Counted from the first letter of the stretch, positions 55,566 through 64,000 are shown. The stretch is DNA of 64,000 bases from an uncultured Chlorobiaceae bacterium (GCA_903843305.1 CAIMPI010000021.1:1-64000), one strand, 5' to 3'. Notes: generated from the letters alone by a model not told the origin. A program made the numbers and translations.

Positions 55566-57017
55566 CTATTTCAACAATGCTTTCCCTTTTGCTGTCAGAC
55601 GGTATTTTTGTGAACGGCTGTTAGGCTTTTCCGGAATGGTGTAGGCAAGTAACCCGGAATCCCTCAAGCGCGGGAGTGCTTTGCGTAGATTACCACTTAA
55701 TTGCTTGTGCCCGAGCGCAGCAGCAATTCCTGCTGATGAGAGGGGTTTATTTGCGCACAAAGAAAGAATATCCAGATCAACCTGCACTCTTACTTGTGCC
55801 TCAATTCTCGCTTTACTACATTCTCTAACTTGTGCTTTATTTTGCGACTCTACTTGTGCTTCACCGCATAATGCTTGTGCCTTATCTTGTGCTTTAGTCG
55901 CAAAGACGGGAACTGGAGCTGCCAGATATACTGTCAACCGTATACGCATACCGACCTCCATAATCTGCGGTTCGGGCAATCCAAGCGTTAACGCTTCTCG
56001 GAAGATGGAGTGTATACCACTACCCCACCGCTCAACAAAATTCAGCTCACGGAAGACTCGGGCAATGACATGGTTACGGATTCTCGATGTACCTTCTCTT
56101 ATGGTCTCAATGGTCATGCATGGAAGGAGTATGCCAGGATTTTCTATTTCAACCCGGTCATCAAAAAAAGCAATACGGATCGGAGCACCTCGTCTGGAGT
56201 AGTCGGCATGAAGCAGTGCATTGATAACGCCCTCCCTCAATAGAGAGAGCGTTATTGATGCCTCTTGCAAAGCGTATTTTTTAAGAAATATCATACTGCT
56301 CTCAACAGCCAGAGGCAGGTGGTCATGAATATCGATCGAATCAAATAAGACCGCCCTGTCGGTCCCTGTATATCGACTGCATTGTATCCATGCATCGGAA
56401 AAGTGGAGTGAACGCTCTTTTCCAAAGAGTAAAATCGCGCCTCTGGTTGGAACCAGTCTTCTCTGGTATGAGGTGAGGAGCTTTATAGTAACCAGTGCTT
56501 GTTCGTCCAGTTTCCAGTCTCCAGCAAAACATTTCTGGACTGCGATCAGGTCAAGATCATCTTTGCTAAGGTCGGGCATGGGCATTTCATCATAGGATAT
56601 ACCCTCTGCCGACCGACCCAGTTCAGCGATCAATGAGGTGTCGGCAGGGATATTTGATGTGCCAATGCGGATATAGACACCCTGTTCGTGCCCTTCAGCT
56701 TTCAGCCAGTGGGGACGCAAAGCGCTCACAAAAACCTCTAACACCAGCAGAGTTGTATCGTGGATGGTAACAAGTTCTATATTGCAAACCAAGTGAGGGG
56801 TAATGAAGTCTGCAATGAGGCTCCGAAGCCTCTCCTCTTCATCGAGAGGAGCTTTCACACCAACAATCTGTCTGTCATCGCCAATGCCGATAACCAAGCG
56901 CCCACCCGCAGTATTGGCAAACGCCACCAGGGTTTTCATCAACAGTGTCGGTGAAACACTATCCCTTTTGAATTCAAGTGTTTTACCTTCAGGCTTGGTG
57001 AGGAGACGTTCCAACAT
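55566..57017 (-). CDS. AlbA-type (Schlafen AlbA_2) putative transcriptional regulator with Gln-rich repeat linker
   Basis: The N-terminal AlbA_2 domain shows LEFKRDSVSPTLLMKTLVAFANTAGG and IGIGDDRQIVGV (about residues 15-55), and an HATPase_c_4-like module has EGVINALLHADYSRRGAPI and VEIENPGILLP (about 265-310). A linker around residues 370-415 contains repeated KAQ/EAQ units, followed by a C-terminal winged helix (SSAGIAAALGHKQLSGNLRKALPRLRDSGLL). Proteins of this architecture are annotated as RecG-related or DNA-binding regulators and occur in defence and mobile contexts. No partner gene is adjacent. Function unproven. Confidence 0.82.
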   Translation of the reverse strand: MLERLLTKPEGKTLEFKRDSVSPTLLMKTLVAFANTAGGRLVIGIGDDRQIVGVKAPLDEEERLRSLIADFITPHLVCNIELVTIHDTTLLVLEVFVSALRPHWLKAEGHEQGVYIRIGTSNIPADTSLIAELGRSAEGISYDEMPMPDLSKDDLDLIAVQKCFAGDWKLDEQALVTIKLLTSYQRRLVPTRGAILLFGKERSLHFSDAWIQCSRYTGTDRAVLFDSIDIHDHLPLAVESSMIFLKKYALQEASITLSLLREGVINALLHADYSRRGAPIRIAFFDDRVEIENPGILLPCMTIETIREGTSRIRNHVIARVFRELNFVERWGSGIHSIFREALTLGLPEPQIMEVGMRIRLTVYLAAPVPVFATKAQDKAQALCGEAQVESQNKAQVRECSKARIEAQVRVQVDLDILSLCANKPLSSAGIAAALGHKQLSGNLRKALPRLRDSGLLAYTIPEKPNSRSQKYRLTAKGKALLK

Positions 57018-57138
57018 AAGAAACAGTTAACCGCATAATAAGACCTTGCACTCTTGCATCCTTATGTTGCAAGAGAAAGGCAGACAATCATAACAACACA
57101 AAGTAAACAATGAAGATAAGCACACAATAAGATCTTCC

Positions 57139-57834
57139 CTACATTCCCAGAAAAGCCTTCTTGACCTCCTGGTTATTGAGAAGCTCTTCTCCGGTTCCTG
57201 TCAGAACAATCCTGCCAATTTCGATAACATAACCCCTCTGACTGATACTCAATGACTGATAGACATTCTGCTCGACAAGAAGCACCGTTACTCCACTGCT
57301 ATTAATCGTGCGAATGGCGCCGAAAACGATCTCGGTGAAGAGGGGTGACAGTCCCAGACTTGGTTCATCAAGAAGAAGAAGCTTGGGATTGCCCATGAGA
57401 CCACGTCCTATTGCCAGCATTTGCTGTTCGCCGCCCGACATGGTGCCACCCAACTGGTTGCGACGCTGGGCAAGTTTCGGGAAAAGCGTAAAGACTCTGT
57501 CGAGGTTTTGCTGGCAATCTTTCTGACAGAGGTAGCCCCCCATCATCAAATTTTCAACAACGGTCATATCAGGAAAAATCTTGCGCCCCTCTGGAACATG
57601 CACAATCCCCCGCTGGACAATCGTGTGGGCCTTGAGCGTATGAAGTAATTCATTGTTCCAGGTGATAATGCCTGTTGACTTGATTATCCCTGAAATTGCC
57701 TTGAGCAGGGTCGATTTTCCTGCTCCATTACTGCCGACAACAGAAACAATCTCGCCATCAGCAATAGTGATGTTTAATTTTCGTAAAACTGGCATTTCGC
57801 CATATCCCGCATTGAGATTCTGAATATCAAGCAT
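57139..57834 (-). CDS. livF: Branched-chain amino acid ABC transporter ATPase LivF
   Basis: This is an ABC ATPase with Walker A SVVGSNGAGKSTLLKAISG, signature LGGTMSGGEQQMLAIGRGL, and Walker B LLLLDEPSLGLSP. It matches LivF (VEQNVYQSLSISQRGYVIE). The ATG at 57834 is preferred over the frame opening at 57933: a GGAGGGG site lies just upstream and the protein then begins MLDIQNLNAGYG. It overlaps livG by eight bases and ends the livKHMGF operon. It powers import of a branched-chain amino acid or similar ligand. Confidence 0.94.
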   Translation of the reverse strand: MLDIQNLNAGYGEMPVLRKLNITIADGEIVSVVGSNGAGKSTLLKAISGIIKSTGIITWNNELLHTLKAHTIVQRGIVHVPEGRKIFPDMTVVENLMMGGYLCQKDCQQNLDRVFTLFPKLAQRRNQLGGTMSGGEQQMLAIGRGLMGNPKLLLLDEPSLGLSPLFTEIVFGAIRTINSSGVTVLLVEQNVYQSLSISQRGYVIEIGRIVLTGTGEELLNNQEVKKAFLGM

Positions 57835-58555
57835 GGTGGCCCCCTCCAAGGTATGCGGATATGACGTCAGAATTATTAGTAATCTCTTCGGGCGTCCCCT
57901 CTGCAAGTTTTTCTCCGGAGTTGAGGACAACAATCCGATCGCAGATTGATGTAACAGCTTTCATGTCATGCTCGATAAAAACAATGGTTGCCCCTTTAAT
58001 TCGGATGTTCCGAATGATATCAAGAATAATGTCCGTTTCAGTGTGATTCAAGCCTCCGCAAATTTCGTCGAGAAGCAGCATTTTAGGGCGGGTGGCAAGC
58101 ACTCTTGCAAGCTCAAGCTTCTTTTTCAGGCCTATAGAGAGTGAACCGGCAGATTTGGTGGTATAATCAGTCAGCTCGACCATCTGTAACTGTTCCCTTG
58201 CAATAATTTCGGCCTCTCTGGTAGTATTGGTTATGGAAAAGGCGCCAACCATAACATTTTCAAGTACGGTCAGACTTCCCAGTGGCTTGACTCTTTGCCA
58301 CGTACGTGCCATTCCCAGCTTACAAACCTCGTCGGGACGCAGAGTATTGATCTTTTTATTGTCAAAAATCACATCACCGGAAGTTGTCGGGAAAAAGCCG
58401 GTAATACAGTTGAACAAGGTCGTCTTTCCTGCACCATTTGGCCCGATAAGCCCGAATATTTGCTTTTCTTCGACGGCAAATGAGACATCAGAAACAGCAA
58501 CATTACCACCAAAATGCTTGCTGACATGGCTGATAAGAAGCAGATGCTGTATCAT
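57827..58555 (-). CDS. livG: Branched-chain amino acid ABC transporter ATPase LivG
   Basis: LivG has Walker A FGLIGPNGAGKTTLFNCITG, the signature in SAGSLSIGLKKKLELARVLA, and Walker B MLLLDEICGGLNHTE, where Ile-Cys replaces the more common Pro-x. The MARTWQRVKPLGSLTVLENV and FIEHDMKAV segments are LivG-like. It has 242 residues and overlaps livM by four bases. It pairs with LivF. Confidence 0.94.
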   Translation of the reverse strand: MIQHLLLISHVSKHFGGNVAVSDVSFAVEEKQIFGLIGPNGAGKTTLFNCITGFFPTTSGDVIFDNKKINTLRPDEVCKLGMARTWQRVKPLGSLTVLENVMVGAFSITNTTREAEIIAREQLQMVELTDYTTKSAGSLSIGLKKKLELARVLATRPKMLLLDEICGGLNHTETDIILDIIRNIRIKGATIVFIEHDMKAVTSICDRIVVLNSGEKLAEGTPEEITNNSDVISAYLGGGHHA

Positions 58556-59547
58556 TTTACTCTCCGAAAGAGCCCAAGTATTCCTTTGGGCAGATAAAGA
58601 ATGCAGAGGACTGTAATGATTCCATAAACCAGCACATGGGCATGTGCAAGGTTTTCTTTCAGAAAAACTCCAATACCTGACGTTTCAGAGACCAGACCTG
58701 CCTTGACCAGCACATCTCCAAGAAGGTTTGAACGCAGCATTTCGGCCAGCGGTACCAGGAGAAGTGCGCCGACAACCGGGCCCCACATTGTTCCGACCCC
58801 GCCGATAATTGCGGTCAGAATGATTTCAATGGAGAGGCGAAGATCGAGGACTGCGGAGGTATCTATAAAACGAATATAAAGACCGTAGAGGGAGCCGAGA
58901 ATGGAGGTAAGGGCTGCTGATATGAGCAACGCTTTGTTCTTGTAGAAGGCCAGGTTTATGCCTAACGATGCGGCGGCATCCTGATCTTCGCGGATTGCCT
59001 GCAAGTAGTACCCCGTTTTTGATGTTCTGAGATATTGCGATATGGAGAGAGTCACAACAAGCACCAGCAGCATTCCATAATAAAATGGATTCTTGCTGTT
59101 CAAGTCAATTCCCCAGAGGGAAACATCAGAGAGCAGAATACCCTGTGCACCACCCGTAAACTCAAGATTGAGTACGGAAAGACGCACAATTTCCGCTACA
59201 GCAATTGAGGCGAGTCCAAAGTAGTGACCACGTAAGCGGAAAACAATGCTGCCAGTGATCAGAGCAATAATAGAGGCTACTATAATCCCCATAGCCATAC
59301 AAAACAAAGGATTAAGGCTGTTGTTAAGTGTGAGTAAAATCAATGTTGAGTAGGCCCCCGTGCCGAAGTAAGCTGCATGACCAAAGCTGTACTGTCCGGC
59401 ATAACCACCAAGAATATTCCAGGCTGAAGAGAGTGCAGCCATCATCAGCACGGAAATCATGATGCCAATAAGGTAAGGGTTCTCACCAATGAAAATCGGC
59501 AACGCAACAGCCGTTGCTGCAATAACGCTCAGTGCGATCTTTTTCAT
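58552..59547 (-). CDS. livM: Branched-chain amino acid ABC transporter permease LivM
   Basis: This permease has about eight to ten membrane spans and the LivM signatures AAYFGTGAYSTLILL and AIREDQDAAASLGINLAFYKNKALLIS, with a GGVGTMWGPVVGALLL segment. It has 331 residues. It overlaps livG by four bases, and its start shares one base with the livH stop, so the genes are tightly coupled. Confidence 0.94.
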   Translation of the reverse strand: MKKIALSVIAATAVALPIFIGENPYLIGIMISVLMMAALSSAWNILGGYAGQYSFGHAAYFGTGAYSTLILLTLNNSLNPLFCMAMGIIVASIIALITGSIVFRLRGHYFGLASIAVAEIVRLSVLNLEFTGGAQGILLSDVSLWGIDLNSKNPFYYGMLLVLVVTLSISQYLRTSKTGYYLQAIREDQDAAASLGINLAFYKNKALLISAALTSILGSLYGLYIRFIDTSAVLDLRLSIEIILTAIIGGVGTMWGPVVGALLLVPLAEMLRSNLLGDVLVKAGLVSETSGIGVFLKENLAHAHVLVYGIITVLCILYLPKGILGLFRRVK

Positions 59548-60416
59548 TACTCTCCCCCTTTTTTACCAAACAGCCCTTGTGGGCGAAAGAGCAGAACCGC
59601 AAGAAAAAGCACAAAGACGATAACATCTTTCCAGTCGGTTGACCAGTAGGTAGATGACATTGCCTCAACAACACCGATAATGATTCCTCCAACCCCAGCT
59701 CCGACAACCGATCCGAGGCCGCCAAGAACACAGATCGTAAAGGCTTTCAGAAGAAAACTGTGACCAGCCAGAGGGTGAATATAATAGGTTGGAGCAATGA
59801 GCGCTCCGGCAGTTGCCGCCAGTGCAGTGCCAATACCAAAAGCGATTGCGCTCATTTTAGCGACGTTAATACCCATTAACTGTGCCGCCTCGCGGTTCTG
59901 GCTTGTTGCCCGAAGCGCCATACCAGTTCTCGATTTTGCAAGAAAAAGGTAGAGAATCGCAATAGTTACACCGGTAATCAGAAACGATATCAACAGAGGA
60001 ACAGAAAGTGAAATTCCTCCAGGTAAATTGAAGGCGCTGCTTGAATAGGTTGTGGTCAGTATTTTGGGATCACTCGTAAAAGCGAGAAGAGCTGTATTGC
60101 TCATAATCAGGCCAAGGCCGATGGTGAGCAAAATCTGGTTTTGGTGGGGGTGATGGATGACCCTGTTGATAAAGAGCTTTTCGACCATGAAGCCGAATAA
60201 AAAAGCTGTGGGAATAATCAGTACCAACGACACATAAGGATCGATATGAAGCAGGGTAAAGGCAAAGAAGGCCATATACATCCCGAGCATCATCAAATCA
60301 CCATGTGCAAAGTTACTAATGTTCATGACGCCAAAAACAAGCGACATACCCATTCCTGCGAGAGCGTACACTCCGCCGGTCAGTATTCCTGATAGCAGTG
60401 GTTGAAGAAATGACAT
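59547..60416 (-). CDS. livH: Branched-chain amino acid ABC transporter permease LivH
   Basis: LivH is a polytopic permease with the N-terminal signature LLSGILTGGVYALAGMGMSL, MNISNFAHGDLMMLGMY, and RATSQNREAAQLMGINV, and the C-terminal GLGSVVGAGVGGIIIGVVEA. The 289 residues are usual. It follows livK by 105 bases and forms the channel with LivM. Confidence 0.94.
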   Translation of the reverse strand: MSFLQPLLSGILTGGVYALAGMGMSLVFGVMNISNFAHGDLMMLGMYMAFFAFTLLHIDPYVSLVLIIPTAFLFGFMVEKLFINRVIHHPHQNQILLTIGLGLIMSNTALLAFTSDPKILTTTYSSSAFNLPGGISLSVPLLISFLITGVTIAILYLFLAKSRTGMALRATSQNREAAQLMGINVAKMSAIAFGIGTALAATAGALIAPTYYIHPLAGHSFLLKAFTICVLGGLGSVVGAGVGGIIIGVVEAMSSTYWSTDWKDVIVFVLFLAVLLFRPQGLFGKKGGE

Positions 60417-60521
60417 GATGATTCTCCGTCTGAAAATAGGCTTGCAAGTACATAAAGCGCCTCAGGAACATTGCTGGAGGCGCTTAAATGAGATGTTCTG
60501 AACACAGAAAACCCTCAGCTC

Positions 60522-61667
60522 TTATCGAGTAAAAGGAAAAATAAGTCTCTTTTTGCTGAACGTTGAAGGATAGACCGTTTCATACTTGCCGTTCTGGATT
60601 TGCTGCACCAGCATCGGGTGGTTGTTCTGGTTGGTAAAACCGCCATAGTCAGCAAACTTTACAGGGCCCAGTATGCCATTCCAGCTTCCTGATTTGAGAG
60701 CAGCACGAAGTTTTGCCGCACTTCTGGTTTTTGAAGCAGTTTCAACCATAATTCTCATCGCTTCATAAGCGCAGGCTGCATGGTAGGATGGCTCTTTGGA
60801 ATACTTTGCCTTGTAGCGACGTCCAAAGTCTGAAGCTCCTGCCCAGTTAACGTCATCCGTCCACTGTGTAGCAGAAACAACCAGATTTGAAATTTCAGTT
60901 TGCTGGGCAAACTGGGCTGTTGTATAGCCTGCACCAGCTCCGAGGAAAGCCTTCGGCGTAAGTCCAATCTCCTTTGCTTGACGCATCAGCAAGATAGCAT
61001 CTGCATCATAAGAGACAAGAAAAACAAGATCAGGATTTGCAGCTTTGACTTTGTAGAGGGAGGGGCGATAATCCGGCTGTCCCTGCTGGTACTTTTCATT
61101 AGCAACCTCCTTCAACCCCATTTTGAGAGCATTATCCTGGGCTGTCTTCACTGTTGATACTCCGAAATCAGTTGCAGCGTAAACATAAGCGATGGTTTTA
61201 GGATGGAATGCTTTTACAGCATCCATAAGCACCATCGAATAGACATTGGCAGGAGCATTAAGGCGGAAAACGTTTTTATACCCCTTCATGGTAATCTCTT
61301 CCTTGGCTGCTGCAGGAACAAGCAGCGGCACCTGATATTGGTCAGCCCTTGAAGCAACAACATTGGCGCACCCGGAGGTATAAGGACCGACAACACCGAT
61401 GACACCATCACGTGTCGCAAGCTTTTCGTAGGCCGCAAGTGCATTTTTTGGATCTCCTCCGTCATCTTCCTTGACAAGCTCAACCTGAATACCTTTTGCT
61501 TTCAAGTCCTCAATGGCCATCGTTACGCCATTAGTAAGATTCTCCCCGATTTGGGCCTCTTTGCCGGTAATTGAGTTTATAAAACCAATCTTGACTGGAG
61601 CCGCCTTTGCCAGCAACGGAAAAGCCAACAGAACGGCCGTAACTATTGATACAAACTTTTTCTTCAT
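60522..61667 (-). CDS. livK: Branched-chain amino acid ABC transporter substrate-binding protein LivK
   Basis: This periplasmic binding protein has a signal peptide (KKKFVSIVTAVLLAFPLLAKA) and a type I binding fold: VKIGFINSITGKEAQIGENL, VVGPYTSGCANVVASRADQY and AYVYAATDFGVSTVKTAQ. The ATG at 61667 is preferred because a GGAGGAACC site precedes it and the signal peptide starts there; the frame also opens at 61700. It is the first gene of livKHMGF. The true ligand (branched-chain amino acid, amide or urea) is not determined by sequence. Confidence 0.93.
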   Translation of the reverse strand: MKKKFVSIVTAVLLAFPLLAKAAPVKIGFINSITGKEAQIGENLTNGVTMAIEDLKAKGIQVELVKEDDGGDPKNALAAYEKLATRDGVIGVVGPYTSGCANVVASRADQYQVPLLVPAAAKEEITMKGYKNVFRLNAPANVYSMVLMDAVKAFHPKTIAYVYAATDFGVSTVKTAQDNALKMGLKEVANEKYQQGQPDYRPSLYKVKAANPDLVFLVSYDADAILLMRQAKEIGLTPKAFLGAGAGYTTAQFAQQTEISNLVVSATQWTDDVNWAGASDFGRRYKAKYSKEPSYHAACAYEAMRIMVETASKTRSAAKLRAALKSGSWNGILGPVKFADYGGFTNQNNHPMLVQQIQNGKYETVYPSTFSKKRLIFPFTR

Positions 61668-61883
61668 GTAACGGTTCCTCCTTTCGTTTGAGTTGACCAT
61701 GCAATGAATAGTTCAAGGAAAATTCTGTCTCAAAATCTCCCATAGATTTAACAAATGGAAGTTACAATACTTGCGACATAAAAAATAAAATATGTGATTC
61801 AGTAAAAGTCCGTTCCGCCAATTTAAGGAAAAACGGTACATTCTTTTGTTACAGTCATTACTGAAAAAACGATGGAGATACCA

Positions 61884-62063
61884 ATGGACGCAAAAAATAT
61901 TGTACTTGAGGTACTGAAAAAAGAGAGCGAACCACTGAACGCTGGCAAAATTACCGAACTCAGCGGGTTGGATCGTAAAGAGGTTGACAAGGCTATGAAA
62001 GCTCTAAAAGATGAGGAGCTGATTGTCTCTCCCAGACGTTGTTACTGGGAACCCAAAAAATAG
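61884..62063 (+). CDS. Small winged-helix-like protein
   Basis: The product has 59 residues starting [20 protein letters not shown], followed by [30 protein letters not shown], which folds as a small HTH of the MarR/winged type. A GGAG site lies seven bases before the ATG at 61884; an in-frame ATG at 61872 is the alternative. Such proteins are conserved in anaerobes and phototrophs, but the function is not known. It lies divergent from livK and is followed by a 40-base palindrome. Confidence 0.75.
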   Translation: MDAKNIVLEVLKKESEPLNAGKITELSGLDRKEVDKAMKALKDEELIVSPRRCYWEPKK

Positions 62064-62075
62064 ACTTTTAGTAAA

Positions 62076-62115
62076 AACCTCAAGGGGGAGATATTAATAT
62101 CTCCCCCTTGAGGTT
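62076..62115. terminator. 40-base perfect palindrome, probable bidirectional terminator
   Basis: A perfect 20-bp inverted repeat without a loop spans 62076-62115, with core CAAGGGGGAGATATT and its complement. It lies 13 bases after the winged-helix gene stop and 18 before the convergent exported-protein stop. A run of T follows on the minus-strand reading, so termination from that side is most plausible. Confidence 0.75.
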
Positions 62116-62132
62116 AACGATGAAAGAATCAA

Positions 62133-62726
62133 TCAGTTTTTCTTGCCGTCTTCATTTTGACGATTATCAGGGGAAGGATTGTTTGGATTGCGATTGTCGG
62201 TGTTACGCTGATCCCGATTATTGTCGTTAATACGTTGATCGTTGCTATTGCGCTGATCCCGATATTTATCGTCAAAACGTTGGTTCCTGTCATTGCGATA
62301 GTCTCGGTTTCTGTCGTCAAAGCGTTGATCATGGTTATCCCTGTTGTGGTCAAACCTTTCGTTATTCCTGCGATATTCGATATCTCTTGATCTTCTTATA
62401 TCCTCCCAACGTCTGCTTTTGATTCTGTAGGGAAGTCTGTTCTCCCGCACAATAGTCCATGGCCCACGATAATTGGGAGAACAGTACCATCTACCGTTTT
62501 GATTAATGTAGTAGAGGTCTCTGTATAAGATTATATCATAAGGGCTCCCTACGGATATAGAGAAACCATAATCCGAAAGGTTGATAAAGTCCGGACGGGT
62601 ACTGATATAAAATGAAGGCCTTTCCCTTCCGCCGATATGAATACTCACTTCTGCCCGAACATCGGCTGCGGGATTACCGAGTAACATTCCAGCAATTCCA
62701 GCAGCCAGCCAAATGCTTCTTTTCAT
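62133..62726 (-). CDS. Exported Arg/Asn/Asp-repeat protein
   Basis: The 197-residue protein has a signal peptide (KRSIWLAAGIAGMLLGNPAADVRA), a compact central domain of about 80 residues (FYISTRPDFINLSDYGFSIS, GSPYDIILYRDLYYINQNGRW), and then a low-complexity tail with repeats such as RFDDRNRDYRNDRNQRFDD and RDQRNSNDQRINDNNRDQRN. The tail is highly polar and probably disordered. No family could be named with confidence. The DNA of the tail is itself repetitive. Location is likely periplasm or surface. Confidence 0.75.
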   Translation of the reverse strand: MKRSIWLAAGIAGMLLGNPAADVRAEVSIHIGGRERPSFYISTRPDFINLSDYGFSISVGSPYDIILYRDLYYINQNGRWYCSPNYRGPWTIVRENRLPYRIKSRRWEDIRRSRDIEYRRNNERFDHNRDNHDQRFDDRNRDYRNDRNQRFDDKYRDQRNSNDQRINDNNRDQRNTDNRNPNNPSPDNRQNEDGKKN

Positions 62727-62792
62727 GTTTATTCTCCTGTAGTTAAAAGTTGTTCAGTAGAAAAGCTTCTGAATGTATGACGATCTTTTCTT

Positions 62793-64000
62793 TTATTTCC
62801 AGCGGAGCAAATCTTTCAAGCCGGAATTTCGTTCCGTTTTTTTCCTTACAGCAGAACAAAATACCTCTTCATTTGCCCAGATTTCAATTGTTTTTTTTGC
62901 TCTTGTCATACCGGTATAGATAAGCTCACGCGTCAGAAGTTCGCCGTCAACCGGTGGAAGAAGCATCAGCACACGGTCAAACTCTGAACCCTGGCTTTTA
63001 TGGATGGTCATGGCATAAGCGGTTTCATGGGCAGGGAGCCGCTCCGGCGGAATGCTGAGAACTCCGCCGTCGGGAGCAGGAAAAAATGCTCTCAGTTCAC
63101 CACTATTATCGGCATCGGGAAAAAGAATTCCTGTATCACCGTTAAAGAGGCGCATGGAGTAGTCGTTTACGGTGACGAGGAGGGGACGACCCCGATAGAA
63201 GAGTGTGTCCGGTGTAATCAGCCTCTTACGGGAGAGAAGGTTTTCAACCACTGAGTTGAGACCGCTTACGCCGTAAGGCCCCTCTCGCAGGGGAGAGAGT
63301 ATCCTGAAACAGTCAAACCGTTCCAGTGCTTCTTCAGGAGAGGACGCCTCCAGATAGCCCTGATAGCCTTCAACCACGATTGTTGACAGAGCGTTCCGCA
63401 ACTCTTCACGGGCGGGCAAGGGCTGCCAGAGAATAGTGCCCGCCGGGTTGTTTTTCAGGAGCACCAGTGCCTCACCCTCAAGACCGTCATTCACCGCTCG
63501 GCTGATTTCAGCAATACCGCTTCCCGGCTGAAAGCGATAGTTTTTTTCAAGCACAACAAGCGACGCAAAGAGCGGCGAAACGTGGTTCTCCTCCCCTGCA
63601 CTGCAAATATCGCCAAGTACCGCACCAGCCTCAACAGAGGCGAGCTGATCCTTGTCTCCCAGAAGAATAAGACGGGCGTCTGGCTTGAGCGCAGACGCAA
63701 GGGCGCTCATCAGTGGCAGGGCAACCATCGATGCTTCATCGATAATAACAGTATCGAAAGGGAGGGGATTACTGACTGAATGGCGGAAACGGGTCGAAGC
63801 TGAGATGCTGCCAAGCAGCCGCTGGATGGTGACGACATCGTTCGGAATTGACGATTTAACCTCATCGGAACAGTCGAGGCTCTGGCAGACAGAGTTGACC
63901 GAAGTTTTCAGGCGTGCCGCAGCCTTTCCGGTCGGGGCGGCCATAGCAATCCGCAGCTTTCTGCCCCCATCCTGCTCAAGCAGCAGCGCCAGGATACGGA
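62793..64000 (-). CDS. recD: RecD-like exodeoxyribonuclease V alpha subunit, partial (5' end beyond the window)
   Basis: The frame stays open to the window edge, so only the C-terminal 400 or so residues are present. Helicase motifs are visible: APTGKAAARL, VIIDEASMVALPLMSALASA, LILLGDKDQLASVEAGAVLG, and near the end YAMTIHKSQGSEFDRVLMLLP and RELIYTGMTRAKKTIEIWA. This matches RecD, the 5'-3' helicase of RecBCD; the Walker A region lies outside. No recB or recC is visible, and the family also includes RecD2, so the RecBCD link is inferred. Confidence 0.92.
   Translation of the reverse strand, partial: RILALLLEQDGGRKLRIAMAAPTGKAAARLKTSVNSVCQSLDCSDEVKSSIPNDVVTIQRLLGSISASTRFRHSVSNPLPFDTVIIDEASMVALPLMSALASALKPDARLILLGDKDQLASVEAGAVLGDICSAGEENHVSPLFASLVVLEKNYRFQPGSGIAEISRAVNDGLEGEALVLLKNNPAGTILWQPLPAREELRNALSTIVVEGYQGYLEASSPEEALERFDCFRILSPLREGPYGVSGLNSVVENLLSRKRLITPDTLFYRGRPLLVTVNDYSMRLFNGDTGILFPDADNSGELRAFFPAPDGGVLSIPPERLPAHETAYAMTIHKSQGSEFDRVLMLLPPVDGELLTRELIYTGMTRAKKTIEIWANEEVFCSAVRKKTERNSGLKDLLRWK

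Noticed and set aside
55790-55895. Repeated CTTGTGC units as a CRISPR-like or regulatory array
   Set aside because: Spacing is irregular, all multiples of three and in frame with a protein; it is a coding repeat.
62133-62400. Tandem DNA repeats as a non-coding array
   Set aside because: They fall in the coding frame of the exported Arg/Asn/Asp-rich protein and produce its repetitive tail.

Overview
The window looks like chromosomal DNA of a green sulfur bacterium (Chlorobiaceae). The strongest evidence is the adjacent aclB and aclA genes for the two-subunit ATP-citrate lyase of the reductive TCA cycle. Supporting signs are the LolC/E, KdnA/KdnB and Lgt outer-envelope genes (Gram-negative), a class II fructose-bisphosphate aldolase, and a short-chain dehydrogenase resembling plant chlorophyll b reductases, which hints at a Chlorobium/Pelodictyon-type pigment specialist. 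The species cannot be fixed from the sequence alone. Gene density is high, most intergenic gaps are under 200 bases, and no complete insertion sequence, prophage, CRISPR array or rRNA operon is visible.

Layout. 95-2147: rpsP-rimM-trmD-rplS translation operon. 2287-5000: mutY (without Fe-S cysteines) and a convergent acyl-CoA synthetase. 5179-10251: a surface-sugar block (flippase-like membrane protein, GT-B-like protein, CMP-sugar synthetase, KdnB-like oxidase, KdnA-like aminotransferase) ended by a shared terminator and tRNA-Cys. 10618-14764: an orphan HigA-type antitoxin, then an Rrf2 regulator, a ferredoxin and hybrid cluster protein, with a broken TPR gene between the last two. 14829-24408: single genes (ElyC/SanA-like protein, hybrid histidine kinase, NlpC/P60 hydrolase, NOL/NYC1-like SDR, BMP lipoprotein, epimerase, methyltransferase, dihydroorotase). 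24721-30772: MTHFS, polyphosphate kinase, RpiB, CBS protein, M20 amidohydrolase, aldolase.

30945-35624 holds two tandem paralogous tail-specific proteases flanking a small PmtA-like methyltransferase. 35621-43959 is the arginine locus (argC-J-B-F-R-G, then argH), in which a PmeII-type restriction endonuclease sits in the opposite orientation between argG and argH without a visible methyltransferase. 44248-51156 holds a PstS-like lipoprotein with a GGDEF protein, two LolC/E permeases, a GNAT enzyme, a GDT1-type cation transporter and lgt. 51268-54361 is aclBA. 54696-57017 holds an RRM protein, an HU/IHF protein and an AlbA-type regulator with a repeat-expanded linker. 57139-61667 is a complete livKHMGF ABC transporter. 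The right end holds a small winged-helix protein, a 40-base perfect palindrome, an Arg/Asn/Asp-repeat exported protein and the 3' part of recD.

The most unusual points are the Kdo8N-type sugar cluster with a NeuA-type rather than KdsB-type activating enzyme, the chlorophyll-b-reductase-like SDR with His in place of the catalytic Tyr, the restriction enzyme splitting the arginine genes, the prc duplication, and the in-frame repeat expansion in the AlbA protein. All functional assignments come from reading motifs by eye; no database search was possible.
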